Of a stretch of 64,000 nt of DNA, positions 54,885-63,169 are shown one piece after another. The stretch is taken from NCBI GenBank assembly GCA_021776805.1, contig JAJFFD010000056.1:19188-83187 (forward strand), written 5' to 3'. Position 1 is the first letter of the stretch. Each line of letters starts with the position of its first letter. The notes beneath the pieces were generated by a model. The model was given only the letters and a program-made list of their open reading frames with translations. It searched no databases and had not been told where the DNA came from. The position numbers and the translations under genes are program-made. This DNA comes from Planctomycetota bacterium. GTDB lineage: Bacteria > Planctomycetota > UBA1135 > UBA2386.

Positions 54885-55711
54885 CTGGATCGCTCCGCGA
54901 GGAAGCTGACAATCGGGCAGAGCAGAACAGGCTGCCCAGCATCAATCTGCTCGGCGTGCCCATCCACGCCATCACTGAAGAGGAATGCAACCGGCATATT
55001 GTTACCGAACTTGCCGCCGGCCGAGGTGGGTGGGTCGCCACAGCAAACCTGGACCACCTGCGAAGACTGCAGCACGATACTGAGTTCAAGAGGATCTATG
55101 CTTCGGCCAGCTTGCGCGTCCCCGATGGCGTTCCATTGCTCTGGGCCAGTCGACTGCAGGGGACAGCGCTTCCAGGACAGGTCGCAGGCTCCAACTTGAT
55201 TTCGAGCCTCAGCCGGGTTGCCGCAGAGTCGAAGGCATCCATCTACCTGCTGGGCGGCGATCCCGGCACCAGTGAGAAAGCTGCGGAGATTCTGTCGGCA
55301 AGATTCCCCGGGCTGCGCATCGCTGGGACTGACTGCCCTGCTCCGGGTTTCGAGCAGGATGCACAACGCTTGGCCGAACTCGAGCGTGCATTGGTCACCG
55401 CCAAACCAGACATAATCTTCGTTGCTCTCGGCTCACCCAAACAGGAGCGGATCATCGATAGCATGCACTCGATCCTGCCGGGAGCTTGGTGGCTCGGAGT
55501 CGGGATCAGTTTCAGCTTCCTCTGTGGAGACGTTCAGCGAGCACCAAGGTGGATGCAGCGAGTTGGACTCGAATGGCTGCATCGACTGTTCCAGGAGCCA
55601 CGGCGGTTGATGAAACGCTACCTGCTACAAGGCATTCCCTTCGCAATGCGCCTCTTTGCCACTTGCACTTGGCAACGCCTCCGTGGGCCTAGGCCAGAGA
55701 CTGGGATCTGA
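54881..55711 (+). CDS. WecG/TagA/CpsF family glycosyltransferase
   Basis: A 276-residue GT26 enzyme. NLLGVPIHAIT, VATANLDHLRRL (about 48-59), RVPDGVPLLWASRL and FVALGSPKQERII are the family motifs, and SFLCGDVQRAPRWMQRVGLEWLHRL (in part) is the conserved C-terminal block. It transfers N-acetylmannosaminuronate-type or similar sugars to lipid-linked intermediates. Translationally coupled to the deacetylase, which suggests they act in the same step series. Last recognised gene of the locus. Confidence 0.92.
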   Translation: MTGSLREEADNRAEQNRLPSINLLGVPIHAITEEECNRHIVTELAAGRGGWVATANLDHLRRLQHDTEFKRIYASASLRVPDGVPLLWASRLQGTALPGQVAGSNLISSLSRVAAESKASIYLLGGDPGTSEKAAEILSARFPGLRIAGTDCPAPGFEQDAQRLAELERALVTAKPDIIFVALGSPKQERIIDSMHSILPGAWWLGVGISFSFLCGDVQRAPRWMQRVGLEWLHRLFQEPRRLMKRYLLQGIPFAMRLFATCTWQRLRGPRPETGI

Positions 55712-56204
55712 GATGCGCGCGGATCACAAACCCTGCCGTACAAAAAGAAGCCCCACCATCCCGAGGGGATCGCGGGGCCGGTGCATCGGAAGATCAAAGT
55801 GCAGAACTTGGGGGAGCCTGCACTGCCTGTTGATCCGGCGACCCCTCGCCCGGGTCGCAGCTCTGATGCACCCGCCCGTAGCAGACTGACCTGCACAGGG
55901 CGAAAGGAGTGTCGTTTTTGCGGGTGGCGGCGAGACAGGGAATAGTAGCCCGCAAATGAACCAAAGCAGCCAGGGATGCAGAGTCCTTAGCACTGTGGAG
56001 AATTCATCGTTCACACCGTAAGCGCGTGGCATTCCTCGCAGTGTTCCGGGCGCACTTCACAAGATCATGCTGCGAGCGTTGATATGGCAGCTTCGAGCTT
56101 TGCAGCTGATCCAAGTGATCAACTGATTTCCGATTCTGCGTGCTAGCAAGACTGAACACAGTATTGCTTGTCAACTGCGAGCCGGCACTCCCGGCCAAAC
56201 TGTC
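55712..56204. other. intergenic region after the polysaccharide locus
   Basis: 493 bases without a supported gene; frames here have no start sites or protein-like composition. It carries the terminator-like hairpin described at 55741-55778. The right half, next to the nitroreductase stop, shows no distinctive element. A small RNA cannot be excluded from sequence alone. Confidence 0.5.
55741..55778 (-). terminator. terminator-like hairpin
   Basis: GCCCC...ATCCC-GAG-GGGAT...GGGGC forms a stem of about 13 bp with two mismatches (55750-55778). On the minus strand it is followed by CTTCTTTTTG, so it acts best on transcripts from the right; on the plus strand it lies 40 bases after the WecG-like stop and may stop that transcript too. 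Confidence 0.5.
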
Positions 56205-56807
56205 TCAGGTCAAGTCAGGCAGGGCCGAAGCCCAGGCGGCGCCGAAGGCGATGGCGCTGAGCTCCTTCCGGCTACGCGGAGCTCGCTCGCGATCGCGCAA
56301 TTCTTCGGGGAGACTGTCCACCTCAGCCGGATAGCCAATTGCAATCATGGCCATGGGCTCCTGCCCTTCCGGAATCGCGAGTTGCCTGCGCGCTTTCTGA
56401 GCATCGAAGCCGCCCATCTGGTGAACAACAAGGCCCATGGTCTGAGCCTGAATCACCATGTTCTCAACTGCAAGTCCGACATCATGCTGGGCATGACGAT
56501 TTGGCTTCCCGTTGCGAGCAAAGCTTGAACTCGCCACCGAGAGCATCAGAACCGGCGCCTTGGCTGCCCAGCGAGCGTTCGCCTCGACGATGCAAGATAG
56601 CAGCCTTGCATGCCCCTCCGGATCGGAACGAGTTCCCACAAGAAAGCTCCAGGGCTGCTCGTTGAAGCAGGACGGCGCCCAACGGGCGGCTTCCAACAGA
56701 CTCCCGAGATGCTCCGGCGCAATGGGTCGAGAATCGAATGCCAAGGGACTCCAGCGCTCGGCAAGGAGAGGATGGAGGGAGAATCGACTATTGGCAATCT
56801 TTTCCAT
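56205..56807 (-). CDS. nitroreductase family protein
   Basis: A 200-residue flavoprotein. RWSPLAFDSRPI (about 18-29), LLEAARWAPSCFNEQPWSF (about 37-55, FMN-binding) and the C-terminal MAMIAIGYPAE match nitroreductases, which reduce nitro or quinone groups with NAD(P)H. Cys appears in place of the usual Ser/Asn in APSCFN. The frame extends upstream to 57059 over the amidohydrolase gene, but ATG 56807 is the family start. Divergent from the amidohydrolase. Confidence 0.88.
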   Translation of the reverse strand: MEKIANSRFSLHPLLAERWSPLAFDSRPIAPEHLGSLLEAARWAPSCFNEQPWSFLVGTRSDPEGHARLLSCIVEANARWAAKAPVLMLSVASSSFARNGKPNRHAQHDVGLAVENMVIQAQTMGLVVHQMGGFDAQKARRQLAIPEGQEPMAMIAIGYPAEVDSLPEELRDRERAPRSRKELSAIAFGAAWASALPDLT

Positions 56808-56865
56808 GCTGCCCGATCTTCTAACCCCTCGCTCCGGCAAATCCTCGCAAAACGCGAATGCAATC

Positions 56866-58266
56866 ATGAAGAAACTCGCCATCGCCTTCGGCTCACTGAG
56901 CCTGCTGCTTCTCAACCATTCCCTGGCAGCACAAGAGAAGCCCTTGGCTTTGCTGGGAGCAACACTCCACGACGGCCAGGGTGGCACTGCCCGCAAAGAC
57001 TCCGTTGTCATCATCAGGGATGGACGCATCCAAGCCGTCGGTAGCCTGGGGGAGCTCACAATCCCGGACGATGCGGAACGTATCGATCTTGCGGGCCGTC
57101 ACATGACGCCAGGCCTGGTCGATGCTCATGTGCACTACTCGCAAACCGGTTGGGCTGATGGTCGACCGGACGCCAGTGATCAGAGGATTACACACCCCTA
57201 TCCGGAAACGATGGCGGCGAATGCGGCGCATCCGGAAAGATTTCACCGCGCCTTTCTCGCTGCCGGCGTGACCGCAGTATTCGATGTGGGTGGCTACCCT
57301 TGGACACGGCGACTCGGAGATGAGACGGAAAACGACCCCTTTGCCCCGCACGTAGGGGCAACCGGAGCGCTTCTCACCACTTTCGTTCCAGCAGCACTAC
57401 AGCTACCGGATCAACAACAATTCGTCTTGATGGCGGATGAAGAAACTGCACGAGCGGGAGTGCGATCCCATGCAGCCTTTGGCAGCGATGCCATCAAGGT
57501 ATGGTTCATTGTGCGCAGGAATCTTCCGATCGCACAGAGCACCCCACTTCTCTACGCGGTAGCAGACGAAGCAGCCAAGCATGGACTGGACATGGTGGTG
57601 CACGCGACTTCTCTCGAGACTGCAGAGATCGCTGTCGATGCAGGAGCAAAGCTCCTCGTGCACAGCGTCGATGATCGCCCAATCAGCGACGAATTCATCG
57701 CTGCCCTACTCGAGAATGGCACCGCCTATTGCCCCACCCTGACGGTTGCTGCGGGCTACCACTACCTCCACAGCTCCGAGCTGAGCACAGAACTTCAGGT
57801 CCAGCTCGAAAGCGTGCACCCAAGCATTCGCGAACGGGCACTTCTTACCATGTCCCTGACCGCGCGCTTTTCAGCAAGGAACGTAAAGGGCAATGCCATG
57901 CGCCTGCAGATGCAGGCCGAAACCATGCATGAGAATCTTCTGCGCATTCACGAAGCCGGCGTTCCCGTAGTCATGGGCACGGACGCAGGCAATCCACTCA
58001 CCCTACACGGCCCCTCCGTCTATCCAGAAATGGAGGCAATGCAGGCAGCGGGCATGACTGCTGCCGAGGTTCTGGTCGCCAGCACGAAGAACGCCGCAAA
58101 GGCAATGGGTCGCGGCAGTGACTTGGGAGTCATCGCCGTAGGTCGAATCGCCGATCTCCTCATTCTCGAAGACGACCCGAGCGCTGACATTACCAACATG
58201 CGCAGCCTGCTCCTGATTTGTCGCGCCGGCATCCTCCACAAGCGCGAGGACCTCCTCAACTGGTAG
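56866..58266 (+). CDS. secreted amidohydrolase
   Basis: A 466-residue metal-dependent amidohydrolase with a signal peptide (ending LAAQ, 23). TPGLVDAHVHYSQ (81-93) holds the first metal His pair, DAIKVWF the carbamylated-Lys position, HATS and HSVDD the other His ligands, and MGTDAGNP the final Asp. This matches the imidazolonepropionase-like branch with exported members acting on peptides or lactams. Start is ATG 56866; upstream codons overlap the nitroreductase. The next gene is convergent after only 3 bases. Confidence 0.9.
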   Translation: MKKLAIAFGSLSLLLLNHSLAAQEKPLALLGATLHDGQGGTARKDSVVIIRDGRIQAVGSLGELTIPDDAERIDLAGRHMTPGLVDAHVHYSQTGWADGRPDASDQRITHPYPETMAANAAHPERFHRAFLAAGVTAVFDVGGYPWTRRLGDETENDPFAPHVGATGALLTTFVPAALQLPDQQQFVLMADEETARAGVRSHAAFGSDAIKVWFIVRRNLPIAQSTPLLYAVADEAAKHGLDMVVHATSLETAEIAVDAGAKLLVHSVDDRPISDEFIAALLENGTAYCPTLTVAAGYHYLHSSELSTELQVQLESVHPSIRERALLTMSLTARFSARNVKGNAMRLQMQAETMHENLLRIHEAGVPVVMGTDAGNPLTLHGPSVYPEMEAMQAAGMTAAEVLVASTKNAAKAMGRGSDLGVIAVGRIADLLILEDDPSADITNMRSLLLICRAGILHKREDLLNW

Positions 58267-58269
58267 GGT

Positions 58270-59298
58270 TCAGCGGAGCATCTGACCGCGCAGTATCTTC
58301 GTCTCGCCGGCCCGGAGCACGTGGATCTCAAACTCCTGGCCATTCCTGAGGGAACGCAGGTACTCCCGTAGCTTTGGAAAATCCTCTGGCTCGCCAACGG
58401 CCACCTCCCCTACCGCCAAAATGATGTCACCACCCAGGACGATTTCCTCTCCAGCTATGCTCGCAGCCAAGCTGCCTCCTTGCAGTCCTGCGCGGTGTGC
58501 GAGGGAACCACGGGCAACACGCTGAACCAAAGCCGCGGATCGACCGCCTGGGATGTTCAAGATTCTGGCGAGATCATCCGCCACCCGGACGTACTCGATC
58601 CCGGACCAAAAAGCCGGTGCGTCCAGCAACAGAGCCTTGGCAACATTCGATGTGACAGCAAAGCCCAAGCCCTCACTTCCACCGGATGCAGTGATAATGT
58701 GACTGACGATACCGATGACATCCCCGCGCATGTTGAAGAGTGGCCCGCCAGAATTGCCAGGATTGATGGCAGCATCGGTTTGAAACAACTCTGTGTCCTT
58801 CACCGAACTTACGACTCGCGCTGGTGTCCGCCGTGCTGAGATGTAGCCAACTGTCAGCGTGTGAGAGATTCCACGCGGAGCACCGACAACAAAGGCCCTA
58901 TGACCGACCTTGACCGCATCCGAGTCCCCCATGCTGGCAACATGCGCACCATCAGGTGGCGGTTGATCCAACTTGATCAGAGCCACATCGTTCAGTGAAT
59001 CGGAACCCTGAACCCGAGCGGGGTGTTTGCTGCCGTCGGCGAAAATAACCGTCAGCTTGTCCGAGGCCTGAACTACGTGCGCCGCGGTCAAAATCGCTCC
59101 TGCCGATGAAATGAGCACCCCTGAACCCACGCCGCCCGTGGTCGTCAAACCCTTGTCCATCCGAGGATCGACCTCGCGCTGAGCAGTGACGATGGTCACA
59201 ACAGAGCTGTGCACCTGTCCAAATACTTCATGAAGGGGCGGCTCCTGGCTGGATAGGTTGGAACAGGCGAAGAGAACAAGGCAGAGTAGGGCAGGCAT
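58270..59298 (-). CDS. HtrA/DegP-like trypsin-type serine protease with C-terminal PDZ
   Basis: A 342-residue envelope protease. LVLFAC near residue 6-11 looks like a lipobox. The catalytic triad is His74 (LTAAHVV), Asp104 (LNDVALIKL) and Ser183 (GNSGGPLF). A PDZ-like domain follows (about 250-342, AALVQRVARGSLAHRAGLQGG, in part). It degrades or refolds damaged periplasmic proteins. ATG 59298 gives the signal peptide its proper place; the frame continues upstream to 59691 over the neighbouring gene's start. Shorter than DegP, with one PDZ like DegS/HtrA. Confidence 0.88.
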   Translation of the reverse strand: MPALLCLVLFACSNLSSQEPPLHEVFGQVHSSVVTIVTAQREVDPRMDKGLTTTGGVGSGVLISSAGAILTAAHVVQASDKLTVIFADGSKHPARVQGSDSLNDVALIKLDQPPPDGAHVASMGDSDAVKVGHRAFVVGAPRGISHTLTVGYISARRTPARVVSSVKDTELFQTDAAINPGNSGGPLFNMRGDVIGIVSHIITASGGSEGLGFAVTSNVAKALLLDAPAFWSGIEYVRVADDLARILNIPGGRSAALVQRVARGSLAHRAGLQGGSLAASIAGEEIVLGGDIILAVGEVAVGEPEDFPKLREYLRSLRNGQEFEIHVLRAGETKILRGQMLR

Positions 59299-59370
59299 GA
59301 GCGGAGCATTTTGGCTTTCGCTCGCTTCGCAAACGAACTCTAAGTTCATTACTCGCCCGCATTCGAACCC

Positions 59371-61902
59371 ATGGGTCAAAAGATGACACTCATCGCCAGG
59401 CTGGGGTTTCTGCTCACCGCTTTGGCAGGCAGCCTCTCCGCACAACGCGGTGACAAGGCAGGCGAAGATCAACCAGCCATCTCCCCGGACATCAGGGTCC
59501 CGGCTGCTCCAGTCCTGGATCCAACAGCAGCTCTCGCCAGCATGCGCCTGGCGCCTGGCCTGCGCATGGAACTCGTCGCTGCCGAGCCATTGGTTCAGGA
59601 TCCCATATGCATGACCTTTGATGCTAGCGGACGGATCTGGGTAATCGAGATGCGCAGCTTCATGCCCAATGTGGATGGCGAAGGCGAGCAAGCGCCCACC
59701 AGTCGTGTGGTCGTCCTCGAAGACGATGATGGCGATGGGGTCATGGATAGGAGCCGCGTGTTTCTCGAGGGCTTGGTCCTACCCCGAGCCTTGGCCCTGG
59801 TTGACGATGGCCTTCTCCTGATCGAACCACCCAACCTGTGGTTCCATCGTGACAGCGATGGAGATGGCAGGGCAGACCAGAAGGAGTTGGTCACGTCGGG
59901 CTTCGATGCAGGACTCGATAATGTAGAGCACGCCGCGAACAGCCTCCTGTTCGGCTTGGATAACTGGATCTACATGGCCAACCATCCTCTACGAATCAAG
60001 CGACTGCGCGACGGTAGCTGGCTTCAAGAGCCAATTCTCAGCGGTGGGCAGTGGGGCCTGAGCAAGGACGACAAGGGACGACTCTTCTTCAACTACAACA
60101 GCGACTTTCTGCGCAGCAACCTCTACCCGGCGCACTACGGCGGACGCCATCCCCATCAAGGGCGACCATTCGGACTCAATCAGCAGGTCATCAAGAATCA
60201 AGCGGTGTGGCCGAGCCGAGTGACCCCGGGCATCAATCGCGGCTATCAGGATGGCATGCTCAGGGATGGCGTGCTCACCCGGACTACAGCCGTCTGCGGA
60301 CCCGTAATCTATCGCGGCGACGCACTTCCCAACGGCTTTCGCGGCAACGCCTTCGTTTGCGAGCCTGCCGGCAACCTGGTTCGGCGACTGGTCCTCGATG
60401 AACAGCCCGGACGAATCACTGGGAAGAATCCCTACGAGAAGAGCGAGTTCTTGAGTTCGAGTGACGAGCGCTTTCGGCCAGTGAACCTCTACAACGGTCC
60501 AGACGGCGCCCTGTATCTGGTCGATATGTACCGCGGGATCATCCAGCACAAGAACTTCGTCACTACCTTCCTTCGCCGGCAGATCATCGAGCGCGGACTC
60601 GAAGCTCCCCTCGGCCTCGGCCGTATCTGGAGGATCCTGCCGGCAGGCGAGGAGCGCCAAGAACCGCAAAATCTCAGCCGACTGAGCGATACAGAACTCG
60701 CCAGCCTCCTAGCGGCCGACAATGGCTGGACTCGCGACCAGGCACAGCGACTGCTAGTTGATCGCGACAGCCCGCAAGTGGCGCACATCCTGCGCTCCAA
60801 GCTCCTGGCAGAAGCCCCGGCAGTTGGCAGAGTGCATGCCCTCTGGACTCTCGAGGGCATGAACAGGCTTCGCCGCAGTGATGTTTTTCGCGCCCTCCAT
60901 GATGAGAGCCAGCAGGTGCAGGCAACTGGCATCCGACTTGCAGAGCCCTTTCTAGAAGCGCGCCCCGAGCCACTCCTCTGGGTCCTGATCGATCAGCTCG
61001 CCGCGCAGAAAGATCCGGAAGTCCTTCTCCAACTGACTCTCAGCCTAGGCGAACTATCCAGTGAATCCGCGCTCATTCGCCTTGCCCGGATTGCCGAACT
61101 GCAGAGTGAGGACCCGATCCTTCGCCAAGCAGCCCTCAGCGGATCCTATGAGCGTGAACTGGCGTTCATTCAGCAGCTGACAAGCGATGCTGACAGCCCG
61201 GGCAAGCGCGCAGTCTTGCGGCAGCTATCAAGACTGCTCACTGCAGGGCGCAGTTCCAATCGGCTAGAGCAACTCCTCGAGCTCATTGCCGCAACTCCCG
61301 AGACCTGGCGAAGGCGAGCCATGTTGCAGGGGATGGTCGACTCTCTACCAAGGCAGGATTCTCGCGCCGGCTTCCTCAAACTGAGCCGATCCCCTGCGGC
61401 CCTGGGAAGCTTGTCTCGGGAGACGGAGCTACAGACCCTTCTCGCGGAACTCTTGCCAGCCATCGCGATCCAGCCAGAGTCTGCAGACAGTCAAGAAGAC
61501 GAGCAGCTCGAGGGAGCACAACTGCAAAGCTTCCGCCAAGGCTCCCGTCTCTACCCGGTGCACTGCGCGGTCTGTCATCAGGTTGACGGTCGCGGCATGG
61601 ATGGTCTCGCACCACCCCTGCGCGACTCTGATTGGGTTCTCGGCGAGCCTGAGAGAAGTATTCGCATCGTCCTCCATGGACTGGTCGGCCCTGTTCGGGT
61701 CGCAGACAAGGAATACGACATGAGCATGCCCGGCCATGCAGGTCTCGGTGACGATGAGATCGCTGCGATCCTCACCTATCTGCGACGCGTGTGGAACCAC
61801 CGAGCGACTCCAGTCAGCGCGAGCAGGGTGGAGTCGGTGCGCTCAGCAACAGCAGAGAGAGAGACGCAATGGACAGCGGAAGAACTGCTCAGGATCCGCT
61901 AG
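59371..61902 (+). CDS. PVC-type heme-binding CxxCH protein
   Basis: An 843-residue exported protein (signal peptide ending LSAQ, about 24). The N-terminal ~400 residues form the membrane-bound dehydrogenase-like beta-propeller domain, with DPICMTFDASGRIWVIEM and NGPDGALYLVDMYRG as typical blade signatures. A helical repeat region follows (about 430-690) and a C-terminal cytochrome c domain with CAVCH near 732-736 and the axial-Met segment DMSMPGH. This architecture is almost confined to Planctomycetes, Verrucomicrobia and relatives. Probable periplasmic electron-transfer or sugar-oxidation role. Convergent with the DUF6807 gene by a 4-base overlap. Confidence 0.92.
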   Translation: MGQKMTLIARLGFLLTALAGSLSAQRGDKAGEDQPAISPDIRVPAAPVLDPTAALASMRLAPGLRMELVAAEPLVQDPICMTFDASGRIWVIEMRSFMPNVDGEGEQAPTSRVVVLEDDDGDGVMDRSRVFLEGLVLPRALALVDDGLLLIEPPNLWFHRDSDGDGRADQKELVTSGFDAGLDNVEHAANSLLFGLDNWIYMANHPLRIKRLRDGSWLQEPILSGGQWGLSKDDKGRLFFNYNSDFLRSNLYPAHYGGRHPHQGRPFGLNQQVIKNQAVWPSRVTPGINRGYQDGMLRDGVLTRTTAVCGPVIYRGDALPNGFRGNAFVCEPAGNLVRRLVLDEQPGRITGKNPYEKSEFLSSSDERFRPVNLYNGPDGALYLVDMYRGIIQHKNFVTTFLRRQIIERGLEAPLGLGRIWRILPAGEERQEPQNLSRLSDTELASLLAADNGWTRDQAQRLLVDRDSPQVAHILRSKLLAEAPAVGRVHALWTLEGMNRLRRSDVFRALHDESQQVQATGIRLAEPFLEARPEPLLWVLIDQLAAQKDPEVLLQLTLSLGELSSESALIRLARIAELQSEDPILRQAALSGSYERELAFIQQLTSDADSPGKRAVLRQLSRLLTAGRSSNRLEQLLELIAATPETWRRRAMLQGMVDSLPRQDSRAGFLKLSRSPAALGSLSRETELQTLLAELLPAIAIQPESADSQEDEQLEGAQLQSFRQGSRLYPVHCAVCHQVDGRGMDGLAPPLRDSDWVLGEPERSIRIVLHGLVGPVRVADKEYDMSMPGHAGLGDDEIAAILTYLRRVWNHRATPVSASRVESVRSATAERETQWTAEELLRIR

Positions 61903-63131
61903 CCAGGAACAAGCTCCGGCCGCAGGACCTCGGTGTAGGCCCGGTAATCTCGGATGAGCCGATCGACTTGCAGCGGCCCCTCCGCATCCACATCGATGAT
62001 CAGAATCCGGTATCTCAGAACGAGGGGGTCTGCAGCCAGCTTCGCGTCAAAGGTCGAACCGAAGCGACCGTATTCTCGAGTCGAATACCGATTCGGTCGT
62101 GGATTCGAACTCGCATCCATGTGCACCACTGCATAGTTCCGGCCGTCCTGCTCGAAGAGACCAGCTACCCAATCGCAGCCTAGCCAAACATCGTTGCCTT
62201 GCTCTTCTCCTGCCTCGGGACGCAGATAAGTCACCTTCAACTCGGGCTCACCCTCAGGAGCCTCCCTGGCCCTGAATTGGAATCCCGCGTGCTGCGCATC
62301 CCCAGCCAGCTCCAGCTCACCGGCCATGGCGGACAGACGAATCTCAAAGTCCAGGATGCGCCGACTATCGGACACCTTCCAGGCGCGCACCTGCCGCAGC
62401 TCTTCTACGATCTGTTCCCCCTCCCCATCGATCCAAGAGATGAGCGCTGCCGAGCTGCTTGTCAGCCCTCCTTCGACCCCGGCCACAAAGCGCTGGTGCT
62501 CGATGCGTAGCCCTTCGTGACAGTGCCAGAAATCCATCTTCCGCTCACCCTGCTGCATTTGATTGAAGCCGAGAAAGAGACCGCGGTGATGCGAGAAGGT
62601 GCCGCCCGGCCCTTTGGTCAAGAACTCGTCGCCTGCGAAGTCATAGACATGATGGAAGGACTTGTAGGTCTGCTCTCGCCGCTCAGGGTCGAAGCCGTAC
62701 ACGTATCGGAGAACGCGACGATCCCCCACTCGCAAGTCTCTCCCACCGGCATCGGTATCCTTCGCCTCGCCCGTAGCAGCGGACTCGAGCGTCATCGGGC
62801 TTAGCCGCAGCTCCAAACGCTGTTTGCTATCCGCCCCCATGGCTGGATGAATCCAATGGACCTCGAGCGAGCCTTCCTCCAGGTCAACCTGGAGCTCGAT
62901 CTCGAGTTGCCGCCCCCCCGACCAGAGAGTCGCCCGAGAACCACTCGCCAAACCAGAATAGAATTCGGTAGGAATCTCGCGGCCAGAGCTCAGCTGCAAA
63001 CTCACTGGCCCTTCCGGTCGGTCAAAACCACCGTTGGCGAGGTTCAGTTTCCAACCCAGTTCTGCCTGCGCAGACAATCCAGCTGAAAGTAGCAGGGCCA
63101 AGACACTGGCCAGGGTCGGCGTTGATCGCAT
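61899..63131 (-). CDS. secreted DUF6807/PmoA-like protein
   Basis: A 410-residue exported protein with a signal peptide ending GLSAQ. The conserved part includes VLRYVYGFDPERREQTYKSFHHVYDFAGDE (in part: KSFHHVYDF), TKGPGGTFSHHRGLFLGFNQ (in part: FSHHRGLFLGF) and DFWHCHEG; these His-rich blocks define the DUF6807 (PmoA) family, common in Planctomycetes and linked by neighbourhood to carbohydrate-oxidising proteins. ATG 63131 is supported by a TAGCAT box 7 bases upstream; an in-frame ATG at 63140 overlaps that box. Next to the PVC cytochrome, a frequent pairing. Confidence 0.85.
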   Translation of the reverse strand: MRSTPTLASVLALLLSAGLSAQAELGWKLNLANGGFDRPEGPVSLQLSSGREIPTEFYSGLASGSRATLWSGGRQLEIELQVDLEEGSLEVHWIHPAMGADSKQRLELRLSPMTLESAATGEAKDTDAGGRDLRVGDRRVLRYVYGFDPERREQTYKSFHHVYDFAGDEFLTKGPGGTFSHHRGLFLGFNQMQQGERKMDFWHCHEGLRIEHQRFVAGVEGGLTSSSAALISWIDGEGEQIVEELRQVRAWKVSDSRRILDFEIRLSAMAGELELAGDAQHAGFQFRAREAPEGEPELKVTYLRPEAGEEQGNDVWLGCDWVAGLFEQDGRNYAVVHMDASSNPRPNRYSTREYGRFGSTFDAKLAADPLVLRYRILIIDVDAEGPLQVDRLIRDYRAYTEVLRPELVPG

Positions 63132-63138
63132 GCCAATC

Positions 63139-63144
63139 ATGCTA
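63139..63144 (-). promoter_or_regulatory. candidate -10 box for leaderless DUF6807 gene
   Basis: Minus-strand TAGCAT, seven bases, then ATG 63131. It favours that start over the in-frame ATG lying inside the box. Confidence 0.4.
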
Positions 63145-63169
63145 CTACCCAACGGACACGAGATACGCC

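Noticed and set aside
55724..56032. A 102-codon minus-strand frame in the gap after the WecG-like gene
   Set aside because: It runs through the terminator-like hairpin, has no ribosome site and no protein-like pattern.
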